A DNA stretch of 64,000 nt from Aphrocallistes beatrix. Its lineage: Eukaryota; Porifera; Hexactinellida; Sceptrulophora; Aphrocallistidae. Numbering within the stretch: position 1 is the first letter of the stretch; each line of letters opens with the position of its first letter. The notes beneath the pieces were generated by a model. The model searched no databases. It saw only the letters and a program-made list of their open reading frames with translations, and was not told the origin of the DNA. The position numbers and the translations under genes are program-made. The stretch is from positions 1,364,001 to 1,428,000 of the forward strand of contig OY725497.1 in the NCBI GenBank assembly GCA_963281255.1, written 5' to 3'. This document shows positions 8,710 through 18,862 of the stretch, one piece after another.

Positions 8710-11067
8710 TTATTTTCGTGTCTTGCCATAGCCAACACGTTTACTAGAAGGAGGTTTGCGGTTATAAGTATAACTCTTGCTTCTCCTGTACTGCTCATAA
8801 ATGTCAGAGGGCAAAGCATCTGACCCCACCCCAGCGTAACGATCATCGTAGCTACCAACTTCTGAGTCCGGTTGCTGGTTGAAAGAATGGGAAGAGAAGC
8901 CTAGTCCTCCTCCAACTTCAACTTCCTCTCTTTCTCTGTAAATATTATGCGAGTGATCTGGATATGCTTCATAGGTGGAGACAGGGGGCCTATCTCGGGA
9001 AGGGGACCTAGAAGGTGAAGGCGAGTATGAAGAGTGAGAAGACTCACTATTTTCGGTAGACACGCTTTGATTCCTAGAACTGCTGCGAGATGATTTGCTG
9101 CTCTTAGAAGAGTGACGCTCCTTTTCATAAAATCCTGAATGACCGTGATATCTCTTCGCATCCTCTGTACTAACACTACGTCTAATATTTCCTCGTTTAA
9201 GGATTGACATCCTTTTAGCTTCAAAATAATCGATGAGGGCCTTCGCTTCCCAACCTCTTTTATTCCTGGGATTATCCTCAGAAGGTGGTTCATAAAAATT
9301 CTCAACTGCTTTGAGTAGCCGTTGGCTCGGCTGTTGAGGTGGTGGCAATCTAATGAGGGAGGGGTCTAAAGGTGTATAATCGTGTTCCTCAAGCGGTACC
9401 AGGAGAGCCATTAGTCCGGCTGGAAGATCATAATATGGCATCTCTATATTGTCAATAGAAATGGGATCCGGCATGTTTTCCTCCTGATTGTAGTTGTGTG
9501 GTGAAAACTTCTCAGCAGGAAAATAATCCTCGGATCCACCAGAGTAATTGGGCGTATTGTCATGCGTTGGATGAACAGGAGGCTGGATAGGAGGGTAGTT
9601 GGGGGAAGAGAAGTGAATGGGAACATCTGGCATCTCCAACTGTTCATTCTCTTGTTCCATTTTAACAAAGCCATAATCTGGATGCTCTGACTCGATAATA
9701 GGGAAACGATTTCCTGGTGGTGGGTATGAGTTAGGAGCTCCAAACGGCTCACGGGGGGCAGCAGACATGGGAGGTCTATGTGCGAATTGTTCTGGTTGAT
9801 TGAATGTATAAGGAGGTCGGTGTTGAGGCCAGGACTGCATCTTATCTAATGGAAAGTTCGGATGACGGGGCATATCGAATCCAGGGCGAATGGGCAATGG
9901 TTGCTGTATAGGGTGCTGGGGAATATACCTGAATCTATTTTGATATGGATTAAAAACTTGCGGAGGTAGGCGTATTCTCTCTTGTCCATCTCCCCCAGAA
10001 AGGAAAGGAAGTCTGTGAGGAGTTGAAGGGTGCGAAGAGAAGCGAAAATGTGGTGGATGATTAGTGGGATGAGGTGGACGGTTAAGGAGAGGAGGAGGCT
10101 GGTGAGTCTGTGGAGGGATATGCGTGGGATCATGGGGTTGAATAGGATTGTGAGAAGCAGGCAGGATTTGATTTGGGGGTTCATTTTTAGGGAGAGATAT
10201 CTCATTAGATAATTCAGATTCTCTTTGGGATATGATAAAATCAAGCGAAATGAGCACTCCTTCGTCGAAGTAAGTCTGACTGCGCCAAATTTTAACCAGT
10301 TTATCTAACTTTTTGAGATTTTCTTTCGTCGCGTCTTTGGAGCAGTTACTGAAGATTTGGGGAATCTGTTGCTGAATAGCTCTCCTCAATTCTTGATTAT
10401 TCTTTCTAATACAATGATGCAGAACATCATTGATCAAATAGACAATGTGGAGCCTGTCAAAGAACGAAACTCCTGGAAGGGGAGTCGTTTTGCTGAGGAG
10501 TAGCTGTGATAGATGGACGTACTCAGCCTGAGTCCGAAAATGAGAGAAAATCCAGCTCTTACCACTTGAAATTGAGTCCTTGGTGCATTGAGAAATCACT
10601 GGTTTTATCGTCTCCTCGAATTCAGACACTATGGGATCTTGAGGTTCAAGTTCGTTTGGAGGATCGGGATCAGATTTTTGTGCCAGTTTAGCTTCATTCA
10701 ATCTCTGCTGATAGTAATGGAAATGGGATCCACCAAATAAGAAACTAAACTGGGGATTATCTTTATGCTTCTCTTTGGCCAGACTCTCAAACTCAATACC
10801 ATTTTTGGCTACAAATTTAGCGAATCCATCAATTAAAGTTCTTACATCTGAAGACTCTTGAGTGCTCGTAAATATCTGTAAATCCATTTTAAAGTCGGGT
10901 AAGTATAGGGCTAAGATAGATCCTACTGGTGGACAGTCAGATAAATCATATGAAACAATTATTTTATGGAATGGACCATCCCGGGCTGTCCTACGACACT
11001 TTAATTCAGATAAATAATCGAAATAGCGAAATGTCGCGATTAGTTCCTTCTTGGTTATATCAAACAA
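8710..11067 (-). CDS. CHERP: CHERP orthologue (SURP + CID + RS splicing factor)
   Basis: The longest frame is 785 codons without introns. In order I see: a SURP module at about residues 78-122 (LIDGFAKFVAKNG...NPQFSFLFGG...YY); a CID/RPR domain at about 148-280 (PVISQCTKDSISSGKSWIF, RLHIVYLINDVLHHC); a proline-rich middle; the CHERP-specific block at about 543-610 (YYDLPAGLMALLVPLEEHDY, then RLPPP and a GWE); an RS-rich stretch at about 649-694; and a C-terminus with YEQYRRSKSYTY, parallel to the human tail. Vertebrate CHERP is a U2 snRNP-associated nuclear splicing factor, also linked to ER calcium; that role is family knowledge. Two oddities: the G-patch before the tail is reduced to GGGLG plus unmatched sequence, and about 60 residues precede the usual start. 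Met61 (codon 10885-10887) starts 17 residues before the SURP motif, as in human CHERP, and may be the true start. The neighbour upstream is the NEURL2-like gene, same strand. Confidence 0.93.
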   Translation of the reverse strand: MFDITKKELIATFRYFDYLSELKCRRTARDGPFHKIIVSYDLSDCPPVGSILALYLPDFKMDLQIFTSTQESSDVRTLIDGFAKFVAKNGIEFESLAKEKHKDNPQFSFLFGGSHFHYYQQRLNEAKLAQKSDPDPPNELEPQDPIVSEFEETIKPVISQCTKDSISSGKSWIFSHFRTQAEYVHLSQLLLSKTTPLPGVSFFDRLHIVYLINDVLHHCIRKNNQELRRAIQQQIPQIFSNCSKDATKENLKKLDKLVKIWRSQTYFDEGVLISLDFIISQRESELSNEISLPKNEPPNQILPASHNPIQPHDPTHIPPQTHQPPPLLNRPPHPTNHPPHFRFSSHPSTPHRLPFLSGGDGQERIRLPPQVFNPYQNRFRYIPQHPIQQPLPIRPGFDMPRHPNFPLDKMQSWPQHRPPYTFNQPEQFAHRPPMSAAPREPFGAPNSYPPPGNRFPIIESEHPDYGFVKMEQENEQLEMPDVPIHFSSPNYPPIQPPVHPTHDNTPNYSGGSEDYFPAEKFSPHNYNQEENMPDPISIDNIEMPYYDLPAGLMALLVPLEEHDYTPLDPSLIRLPPPQQPSQRLLKAVENFYEPPSEDNPRNKRGWEAKALIDYFEAKRMSILKRGNIRRSVSTEDAKRYHGHSGFYEKERHSSKSSKSSRSSSRNQSVSTENSESSHSSYSPSPSRSPSRDRPPVSTYEAYPDHSHNIYREREEVEVGGGLGFSSHSFNQQPDSEVGSYDDRYAGVGSDALPSDIYEQYRRSKSYTYNRKPPSSKRVGYGKTRK

Positions 11068-11384
11068 GTTGTGGTTTATATTCTAGAACAATTAAGTGCT
11101 TCCTATAAGATTGCATTGATATTATTGATAGTTATCGATCGGTTGGTAGGTACATGCCTCATACATTACATGGTACACATAAACCAGGTATTGCATGTTT
11201 ACAATCTTTAGGTATAATAAACTGCATTGTCTCTCAAACAAACAAATAGTGAAACATTACAAGGGATATTATGCCTAACACAGCTCCACCTCACCCTTTG
11301 CCACCCCAGTGGTGCTATTTATTTCGCCTGCATTAAATAGTAAAAACACATATCTCAAATAGTAATTAATTAATAAAATGTACC
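11068..11384. promoter_or_regulatory. intergenic spacer containing the CHERP 5' region
   Basis: The 432 bp between the two host genes must hold the 3' UTR of the NEURL2-like gene and the promoter and 5' UTR of CHERP. I see no canonical TATA box or repeat terminus that I would commit to. It is one of the few stretches here without visible transposon sequence. Confidence 0.35.
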
Positions 11385-11390
11385 TTTATT
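11385..11390 (-). terminator. candidate poly(A) signal for the NEURL2-like gene
   Basis: AATAAA on the minus strand, 109 bases past the stop codon at 11499-11501. Confidence 0.5.
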
Positions 11391-11498
11391 TTACAAAAGA
11401 TAATCTTAACAAAAGTTACATCAAATAGATAGCACAACATATAACAAATAATTCATACATCTTTTGAGACAGGGAAAAGAGTGATATGTACACAAAGG

Positions 11499-12353
11499 CT
11501 AGAACAACTCTCTAAGCCTTTCCTTTAAAAGGAAGGGGAGTGGTAGTAGTTCTACGTTCTCACGACTTGAAAGTTTCTTATACACAAGCATTAAACATCT
11601 CTCAGTGAGAGAAGTTTGATGACGAAGATAAGACAATTTGAGAGATTTGGCAGAACCATATACATCTATCACAGCATGGTAATTGTTCCCCTTAGGTAGG
11701 TTGGAAACAGCTGGTCCTTGGTGTACTCCGTTCTTATAAAAACTCATCTTGCCCTTATTATCAATACTTAGTGCAACGCTATCTCCAATTTTAAGAGACT
11801 CAAAGTTGAGTGCATAGTCGTCCTCTCTGTTACGATTGTGAAGTTTTCCAGAAGAAAGTATCCAAAAATCTTCACGGGCATAAAATGACATTCCGTTGGG
11901 AGGAATTGTCTTCACCGATTGTGGTGCTTGAATGGTAATCCCAAACCGCATGTGTCCAGCCCATCCCTGTGCCTCAGACAAGAATTCCAGCTGCACAATA
12001 TCGTTTATCTCAATAGATTGTGACATGAAAACTACACAATTCGAATATGAATTGTTACGTGTGACGATCTGATGATTTGAAGAAAAATCTGCGTTGCTAC
12101 CATGATGAACTTTATCGAATGTAATGGCAGGATCTTCTTTGTACGTGAATCCTAAAGTCTTGAGGTTAGTATAGTAGTCATGGCGGAGGTAGAGTTTAGA
12201 AGACTGTTTATCCTCGTATACAACACGCTGCGTGGGAATGATGGAATAGTTATTGAACGGCCATGGGGAAGGAATATTGCTAGAAGTTTCTGGATTATCA
12301 ATTACCATTTCATTGTCGAAGGATCGAAAATAATCGTTAACATGCTTATCCAT
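11499..12353 (-). CDS. NEURL2: NEURL2-like protein (NHR domain + SOCS box)
   Basis: This is a single open frame of 284 codons, close to the 285 of human NEURL2. Residues ~77-243 form a neuralized homology repeat: ITFDKVHHGSNADF, VVFMSQSIEINDIVQLEF, GWAGHMRFGIT, then SVALSIDNKGKMSFYKNGV and YHAVIDVYG. Residues ~247-284 form a SOCS box: a BC box (SLTERCLMLVYK) followed by a Cul5-box-like LPLPFLLKERL. Vertebrate NEURL2 (Ozz) is the substrate receptor of an Elongin B/C-cullin-RBX1 ubiquitin ligase, active in muscle on beta-catenin. The domain layout supports the adaptor role here; the substrate is unknown. The start is chosen as the first Met, 76 residues before the domain, with G at +4. No intron is visible. 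It lies upstream of CHERP on the same strand; I infer no functional link. Confidence 0.92.
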   Translation of the reverse strand: MDKHVNDYFRSFDNEMVIDNPETSSNIPSPWPFNNYSIIPTQRVVYEDKQSSKLYLRHDYYTNLKTLGFTYKEDPAITFDKVHHGSNADFSSNHQIVTRNNSYSNCVVFMSQSIEINDIVQLEFLSEAQGWAGHMRFGITIQAPQSVKTIPPNGMSFYAREDFWILSSGKLHNRNREDDYALNFESLKIGDSVALSIDNKGKMSFYKNGVHQGPAVSNLPKGNNYHAVIDVYGSAKSLKLSYLRHQTSLTERCLMLVYKKLSSRENVELLPLPFLLKERLRELF

Positions 12354-12989
12354 TGAAGAAACAGGGAAAACTAATCAAGAGAAAATAATATAAGTAAGAT
12401 TCAAAATCGCAATAATAATGTCTTGATTAAATATGAAGTAGTACAACATAATAAGGTAGGCTTCGTTCTTTTATACTCCTACGTGTATCAACATTAAAAA
12501 CCATAGCAAGCAAATTACCAATTGGAATGGTAAATTAATCACATTCCTAATCTATATAACTGAAGCTATCTAGTATAATAGGGATGAAAAGCGATAATAT
12601 TTGAAGCCACAATGTAATAAGATATATCATGGTTATTCATAATAATGATAGTCAATTCCTAAATGTGGTATGTACGTAATTCAATAGTTTTAGAAACATC
12701 GAATTTGAGCGGATTCTTTATTGAAAACTCAAATCTCATTGGCATTAAACCATGTTACGTATTTGAGATGCTATTTCACCATATAAGATACGCTACATTT
12801 CTAGATAAATTAACGAATATCCCAATTCTCATCAACAGTTGTTCTCTTATAGTGTTGAAAGTAATTAGGAATTCTTCCATTATAATGGACTAAAGGAAGA
12901 AAGACAGGAAGACTAGTGGAACCAGTCATGAGAAGTCTTATAAGTCAGGACGAAATTTCGAACACAGTTCTAACCAATACTCATTTCTA
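12354..12989. other. upstream flank of the NEURL2-like gene, nothing recognised
   Basis: AT-rich. It should contain the promoter of the NEURL2-like gene. The frame at 12663-12893 has no support. Confidence 0.4.
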
Positions 12990-13115
12990 AAATAAATGAG
13001 CCCTTCATGTAGAAAGATACCACGAGTGTGAAGTTAGCAGCGAGCTCTAGCAGTGAGATATGAGCACCACTTAGGGGTTAATTTCTCAGGCAATTCTGCA
13101 TCAATCATGGTCAAA
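12990..13115 (+). repeat. ~125-bp repeat, inverse copy at 28076-28171
   Basis: The block from ACGAGTGTGAAGTTAGCAGC through CAGGCAATTCTGCATCAATC recurs in opposite orientation at 28076-28171 with about 10 differences. A diverged start of the same unit (ACGAGTGTGAAGTTGGCAGC) reappears at 13744. It looks like the end sequence of an element whose body I cannot delimit. Confidence 0.6.
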
Positions 13116-13740
13116 CTTGTACTGTGGAATAATCTAATATGGGGTTTTCCTCTATTTCAATAGTTAGTGTATATCACCTCTCCTCATCCCACAATGGCGT
13201 TGCATTTTTGTAATACAAAATCCTCATGGACAATTTCGAGCACCACTCTATATCACACCTCAATTTTTTTTCTAACTCCCTGACTGGATAAATTACATTA
13301 AGGTTGTTATTTGGAATACGATTCAGTTTCGTAATTTTTAAACTCGGGAAAGAATATTCATGTTTTCCTCCAAATTCTGTACTCTAATACTATTCGATTT
13401 TTGGATGGCTTCTATTTTATACTGTTTTCTAATTGTTAAAGTATATTTTCTATCATATTTTTCTTCCAAACGTTATCTTTATTTAATAGCTTGTCTAAAT
13501 AATTACGAATTCTTTTGCAAATTGAAATTTGGAATATTAAACTCAATCGACTGATAATTTAAATTATCAAAAGTTGTCATAATATTTTTTAATGTGTAAA
13601 TAGGTTAATTAAACTGGAATTTCATGTGTGATGTTCGGAAGATAAAAAGCAGGAATGTTTAGCCAAAGAAGGTTTTAGTTCTGATATGTGGCTTGATATC
13701 GTGAGTACAAAAAACTTATGATGTTTCAAATAAGGAAATT
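13116..13740. other. AT-rich sequence, nothing recognised
   Basis: The frame at 13360-13554 is low-complexity and hydrophobic with no copy or motif support. Confidence 0.4.
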
Positions 13741-14180
13741 ATACGAGTGTGAAGTTGGCAGCGAAATCTATGCACACTTTAGTATACGATAATTTGGAAA
13801 CCAGGGTTGATATAAGGATTTCATTTAACTCAAGTTAAGAATACCTATGGTCTAATACATAGCTAAAATAGTTACTAAATCTGGCACTTGGTTATCTTTT
13901 GATGACTTTGCAAACTTTAACTATTTTCATGGATTTTCTGTTTCTTTCGATACTGTGTGCACTTTTGTGTGCGATTATTTGGAAACCAGTCGAGATATGA
14001 GGAATTCCTTTCACACAAGTAAAGAATACCTATGGTATATTGTTTTATTAAAATATCAACTAAATCTGACACTTGGTCATTTCGGTTTAATACAATCCCA
14101 CTCTTCAGGATTGAGAAAAAATGTTTGATCAGCTTTTGGCGTCCAGGAACCATAAAATATAAATTTATCACCAATACCAA
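13741..14180 (+). repeat. tandem ~165-bp repeat, inverse copies at 21960-22440
   Basis: Two-plus units share TTTGGAAACCAG, AAGAATACCTATGGT and TAAATCTGNCACTTGGT. Three or so units of the same repeat occur in inverse at 21960-22440. The pair brackets the nested stack at 14.3-19.8 kb. The frame at 13917-14180 is repeat-derived. Confidence 0.7.
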
Positions 14181-14607
14181 TTTCGGAAATATGATCTTGG
14201 TGGCCTAGGGAGTTTGCACTAGTATTTGTATTTATATGGTCATTATATCCGGATTCTAAAGATGATATTTCTGATTCATTTCCCGAGGATATCTGTGTTG
14301 GATGTAGTAATTTAAGTTAAGATAAGAAAGAGATGGACATTTTTGTATAGCTGAGAACATTCAGGGCCGTAGACAACTTTTGGAAAGTGGGGGGGGCTTT
14401 AAAAATCGATGTGGAAGTTATATTTATATTTGCCATTTTATTTATTGAATATTTTAATTGTCGATTTTTTAGACTATCCTGGACATTAACCTTTTTAAAA
14501 TTACTACATTTTAATTATTCAATTGTGTTTGTTTTTATATCTAAATCGAATACATATATATGTTACAGGGTATCTGTAAAATCAGGGTAATTGTAATTAC
14601 CCTGACT

Positions 14608-14826
14608 TTTTTCACTTTGCTCTTATAACGTTTCTGTCATAAAATGCCTGGTTTCGCTCTCATTTGGCCACATTCCAACCTCAAAATGTCACTGTACCCC
14701 CCCACAGGCAGCAGAAAATGCCTCAGATCACTTTCAATTTCAATTTGTTCCCAACTCAAAAGGCTTCCTTTCACTTTGCTCTTATAACGTTTCTGTCATA
14801 AAATGCCTGGTTTCGCTCTCATTTCA
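14608..14826 (+). repeat. 57-bp direct repeat in the left-arm insertion
   Basis: TTCACTTTGCTCTTATAACG through TTTCGCTCTCATTT occurs at 14608-14664 and again at about 14769-14825. The remaining inserted sequence up to 15320 has no recognisable gene; it ends near ATGGAGGTTATACTG, resembling a pogo-like terminus. Confidence 0.6.
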
Positions 14827-15356
14827 TTATAGTGACCACTCATTGTATAGTGGATCATTTGTATAGGCGCAACTTGGGCCATTTTCACATGTCCATCCAG
14901 ATTTGCTCAGCCTGTAATACACAAGTACGGGAAACACAATTTAGCTCACCTAAGAGCAATTGTCCTATTAATAGGATTCCTCAATTGACAGTTGCATTGT
15001 AACAGGTAACATTGCCCACCCTGAATTTCCCCCCCTGAATTCGCCCCCTTCCATACTATAAGTTAACAATTATACCACCTAAGTACCATATTAGGAAGTG
15101 GAGTTTTCTAAATGTAATTGTGTAACTTATAAAACTCAACTGGTACATTAATGGGTGTGTTATATGTACTATGTACTATGTATTTTCTGAAATTCTACAA
15201 GTTTCAAATAGGCTGTTAGATGTTCTCATCTAGAAAATTATAATTGAATTTTAACCGGGGAATGGGGGATAAACCAGTTTTATCCCGTCCCATGCTCCCC
15301 CACTTATGGAGGTTATACTGTAATTACAATTACCCTGAAAAAGTCCATATATTAAA

Positions 15357-15424
15357 ATCGACGAGGCGCATGCGCCTCACCGACGAGGCGCATGCGCTTC
15401 AACGACGAGGCGCATGCGCCTGAG
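15357..15424 (+). repeat. GC-rich triple repeat GACGAGGCGCATGCGCCTC
   Basis: There are three tandem units of about 20 bp, each holding the palindrome GAGGCGCATGCGCCTC or a near variant, in otherwise AT-rich DNA. The opposite arm (18978-19018) has two units in inverse, so the copy number has changed since the arms were formed. Confidence 0.75.
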
Positions 15425-15535
15425 ATTTTAATACTATTCAAGAATTAATAGACTTTTCTTTGTAAATACTACAAATTTAATTCTTATTCTAACATTTACT
15501 ATAATAATTTATAGAATTGTATTATTAATGGCAGA

Positions 15536-15722
15536 AGGAGCTTCTCCTGCTTCTTCATTCTTAGAAGTGGATCCACTAAAAAACGTAAAATTGATGATCC
15601 CGAAGCTAAATTACCAACACAGATGCAGCCTCTAAATTTTCCAATCAATACTGCTACGTCTTTAAACAAGAACAGTGTAATACAAGTTAATAATTCATTT
15701 GATGAAGTCAACTCGGTCAAAG
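15536..15722 (+). pseudogene. hAT transposase N-terminal exon remnant
   Basis: After a frameshift the strand reads RSGSAKKRKIDDPEAKLPTQ and then MQPLNFPINTATSL, ending SFDEVNSVKG at a GTAATT splice-donor-like site (15723). An SGSAKKRKID-like start is typical of N-termini of hAT proteins of the ZMYM/52K-repressor type. An inverted copy lies at 18743-18862. The catalytic part is not found in this element. Identification rests on style and context. Confidence 0.4.
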
Positions 15723-16335
15723 GTAATTAGTACTGATCGAAGAATGGCATATCATTCACAGATGATCTAACAGAGATATTAGAATTGGTCACCAACAGGG
15801 TTGGTAGATTTAATCCATCCCTGGGTTAAATCCAGGTTTAAACCGGGTTGGGCAAAACCCCCTTTTGTGGGTTAAGCCTCATTATTATAAGCGAATCAAC
15901 TTATAATAATTGGAATTCTTAAAAATCTAAGAATTAATAGGAATTCATAGAATTTATAATTATTTCAGATGTTTCAACGAAAACTAACTATAATGCCTGA
16001 CTAATTAATGAGGGTTTTTCTATACAGCAACCTACGTTGCTACATAGAACACCTCGAGCAACCTAGATTGCTAGAAATGTGCTAGCAACCTAGGTTACTC
16101 GGTGCTTAGTATGTGGCAGTCTATGAGAAATAGTATTACCGCTTTTATTCATAGATTAATATTATTATTAATCGGTATGCCGTTATTTTATTTCATCAAA
16201 TTTTCTTCTTACTTTAAGGTATATAATACCGTATTTCCCTGAATAAGCGGCCGGGTCTAAAGGGTGAGCGAAATAAATAAGCGCCGGGGCTTGAAGAATC
16301 AGTATTAAAGTAATTATAATTGTTCAAAGTACTCC

Positions 16336-16640
16336 CTATCTACATTTATACACTTTTGTAACTTTGCCATCCCATGAGTAAAATGCTTCTATGTACATTT
16401 CTTGGGGTAGGTGTTTGAGATACTGAAAAATCGAGGTTCGTAGCTCACTCCGATCGCGGAATATATTCCCTCGCAAATGATCTTTTAGCTTTTGAAACAG
16501 TCAGAAGTCGCAGGGAGCTAGGTCTGGACTGTAATGGTGGGTGAGGAAGGACTTCTATCCCATATTCGGCATGTTTAGACTTGGCAACCTTTGAATTATG
16601 GGCTGGGGCATTATCATGAAATAATTTTATTCCACGTACT
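16336..16640 (-). pseudogene. mariner (D34D) transposase remnant in the palindrome centre
   Basis: On the minus strand I read HDNAPAHNSKV, YGIEVLPHPP, then in another frame YSPDLAPCDF, LFQKLKDHLRGN and a C-terminal FYSWDGKVTKVYKCR with stop at 16336-16338. The spacing from HDNA to the D of APCD is 34 residues, the mariner signature. A one-base insertion after HPP and a TGA where Trp is expected inactivate it. Mariner-type DNA continues to about 16750. Beside it at 16228 is an ACCGTATTTCCCTGAATAAG terminus, also seen at 33614. Confidence 0.75.
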
Positions 16641-17341
16641 CACGTCCTTGGTCTTACCTTTTTATAATGATCAACTACTTGTGACAGTACATATTTCGCG
16701 TAAAAACTTCCTGTAATGGTCCTCCCTTTTGGTGTAAGGATTATAACTTTTGAAAATTTAATGAAAAAAACCCCGGCATACCGATTAATAATAATATTAA
16801 TCTATGAATAAAAGCGGTAATACTATTTCTCATAGGCTGCTACATACTAAGCACAGAGTAACCTAGGTTGCTAGCACATTTCTAGCAATCTAGGCTGCTC
16901 GAGGTGTTCTATGTAGCAACGTAGGTTGCTGTATAGAAAACCCCTCATTAATTAGTCAGGCATTATAGTTAGTTTCCGTAGAAACATCTGAAATGATTAT
17001 AAATTCTATGAATTCCTATTTATTCTTAGATTTTTAAGAATTCCAATTATTATGGTAGTAACTACATTGTTAATTAGATATTGACAGAATATTGATTCTC
17101 TAGGTTATACTAAAATGGATATGACCTGATAAAGTTGATTCGCTTATAATAATGAGGTTTAACCCACAAAAGGGGGTTTTACCCAACCCGGTTTAAACCT
17201 GGATTTAACCCAGGGGTGGATTAAATCTACCAACCCTGTGGTGACCAATTCTAATATCTCTGTTAGATCATCTGTGAATGATATGTCATTGTTCGATCAG
17301 TACTAATTACCTTTGACCGAGTTGACTTCATTAAATGAATC

Positions 17342-18251
17342 AGTGTAACCATATCATCAACAAAGTTCATAGATTTGACCATTTTCATGAACTTTTGAGT
17401 TGTGGCATGAAAATAGCATGAACCAGAACTTGGCATGAACTTTTTCAGTTAGGTGAATTGTCATTTTATGAATTCATTATCGTTTCATCTTGTCAATATC
17501 AAACGGGTTTATATTGATAAATAACCTCAACTAAAACTTGAGTATCCATATTATGTTTATATCAATCAGAATTTCATGCACTGGTGTATTTTTGATAACT
17601 TGAAATATAATTTGGATGATAATATCTTTCTACTTCTGGTATGAGCATGGCAAGAACTTTGAACTTTTCACACTTGGCATGAATTTTGCATGAAAATTTG
17701 AAGGTACAGTCGACTCTCGTTAATACGAACACGGATAAGGAGTACAATCGGATAAGAAGTACAAGTTTTGATTCCCCAACCTAATCTATGGCAAAATATA
17801 TACAAAAGAACTCCGGTTAACACGAACACGGATAAGACGAAATATCGGATAATAAGTACGATTTGTGGGTCCCCTTCAGTGCGTTTTCAATACTAAATAC
17901 ATCGGTTGATACGAACACGGATAATACGAACAGGTGTGTGCCTACGAGCACTTTGAATATGGTACGTAGTATGTACGTAGATAGATACTAGACAGATATT
18001 TCTCAATGAAAATACAGTCGAATCTCGTTAATACAACATAGATAATGAGTTCTCTATTTGACAAGTACAATTTCATACTCTCACGTAGTTATCACTATGT
18101 TTATTAAGTATTTTGGACAAATGTGGCTATGTACGTACTTCGGTTAATACGTACTCCGGATAAGAGTACAAATCTCCACGGTCCCTTGGTGTACGTGTTA
18201 ACGAGAGTCGACTGTATGTGACATGAACATGTCAAACAACTCATATGGCAA
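17342..18251. mobile_element. hAT-like insertion in the palindrome's right arm
   Basis: The left end is CAGTGTAACCATATCATCAA and the right end in inverse is CAGTGTTGCCATATGAGTTG. The left flank is AAATGAAT and the right flank AAATGGAA. The intact left arm reads AAATGAATTATTAAC at the same place, so the opposite arm acts as an internal empty site. The body contains repeated GGCATGAACTTT-like text and the pogo MITE at 17707-18214. Confidence 0.65.
17707..18214. mobile_element. pogo-like MITE, copy A (508 bp)
   Basis: TIRs are CAGTCGACTCTCGTTAATAC and, in inverse, CAGTCGACTCTCGTTAACAC, with TA on both sides. An extra internal terminus, CAGTCGAATCTCGTTAATAC, sits at about 18014, so this is a composite of two termini in tandem. 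Nearly identical to copy B at 28567-29060, from which it differs mainly by a short extra CACGGATAATACGAA-type segment. Confidence 0.9.
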
Positions 18252-18278
18252 CACTGAAATGGAAAATTAACTTGTATT

Positions 18279-18714
18279 CAGGGGTGTAGTGTAGGGGGAG
18301 CGGTGTTCCCTCACTACAAATTTAAGGGGGATCGGTGCTCCCTCACTTTAACTTGACGATTGTTATTACCTATAGAATCGTTTGGCAAGAATGGATTGAG
18401 GAGTCGACTGTTTTATAATGTACTGAAAGCATACATGCCAACCTCTCTGCATGCAAAATAACTGGACATAAATAGTACTTTTAGCGGGACATTGAGTTAT
18501 ATCGCGGGACATCGTATATTTGTATTATACCTGTAGGCTGAAAAAGCGGGACAATTACACTTTTTGCAACGTTTTCGCGCGACATAGCTCTCTAAGCCTC
18601 TCTTCATATGTCCGAAAAAGCGAAAAGATTTCTTTTGGGGGAGCGCTTATAAAAGAATATATTATATTCTTTTATAAGCGCTCCCCCAAAAGAAATTTGA
18701 GCACTACACCCCTG
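18279..18714. mobile_element. hAT MITE with TSD CTTGTATT and a long hairpin
   Basis: The left end is CAGGGGTGTAGTGTAGGGGG and the right end in inverse is CAGGGGTGTAGTGCTCAAAT. CTTGTATT flanks both sides exactly (18271-18278, 18715-18722), and the opposite arm shows the uninterrupted site. At about 18627-18694 it holds a nearly perfect hairpin whose arms include GGGGGAGCGCTTATAAAAG. The frame at 18520-18747 is not supported. Confidence 0.85.
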
Positions 18715-18742
18715 CTTGTATTACACTGTTCTTGTTTAAAGA

Positions 18743-18862
18743 TGTAGTAGTATTGATTGGAAAATTTAGAGGCTGCATCTGTGTTGGTAATTTAGCTTCG
18801 GGATCATCAATTTTACGTTTTTTAGCGGATCCACTTCTAAGAATGAAGAAGCTCCTTCTGCC
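18743..18862 (-). pseudogene. inverted copy of the hAT N-terminal exon remnant
   Basis: It mirrors 15536-15690: the minus strand reads SGSAKKRKIDDPEAKLPTQ after ATGGCAGAAGGAGCTTC. It lacks a nine-base segment (TCTCCTGCT) present in the left copy. Confidence 0.45.

Noticed and set aside
8901..10691. Several open frames overlapping the CHERP gene in other frames
   Set aside because: Shadow frames of a proline/serine-rich coding region with no motifs of their own.
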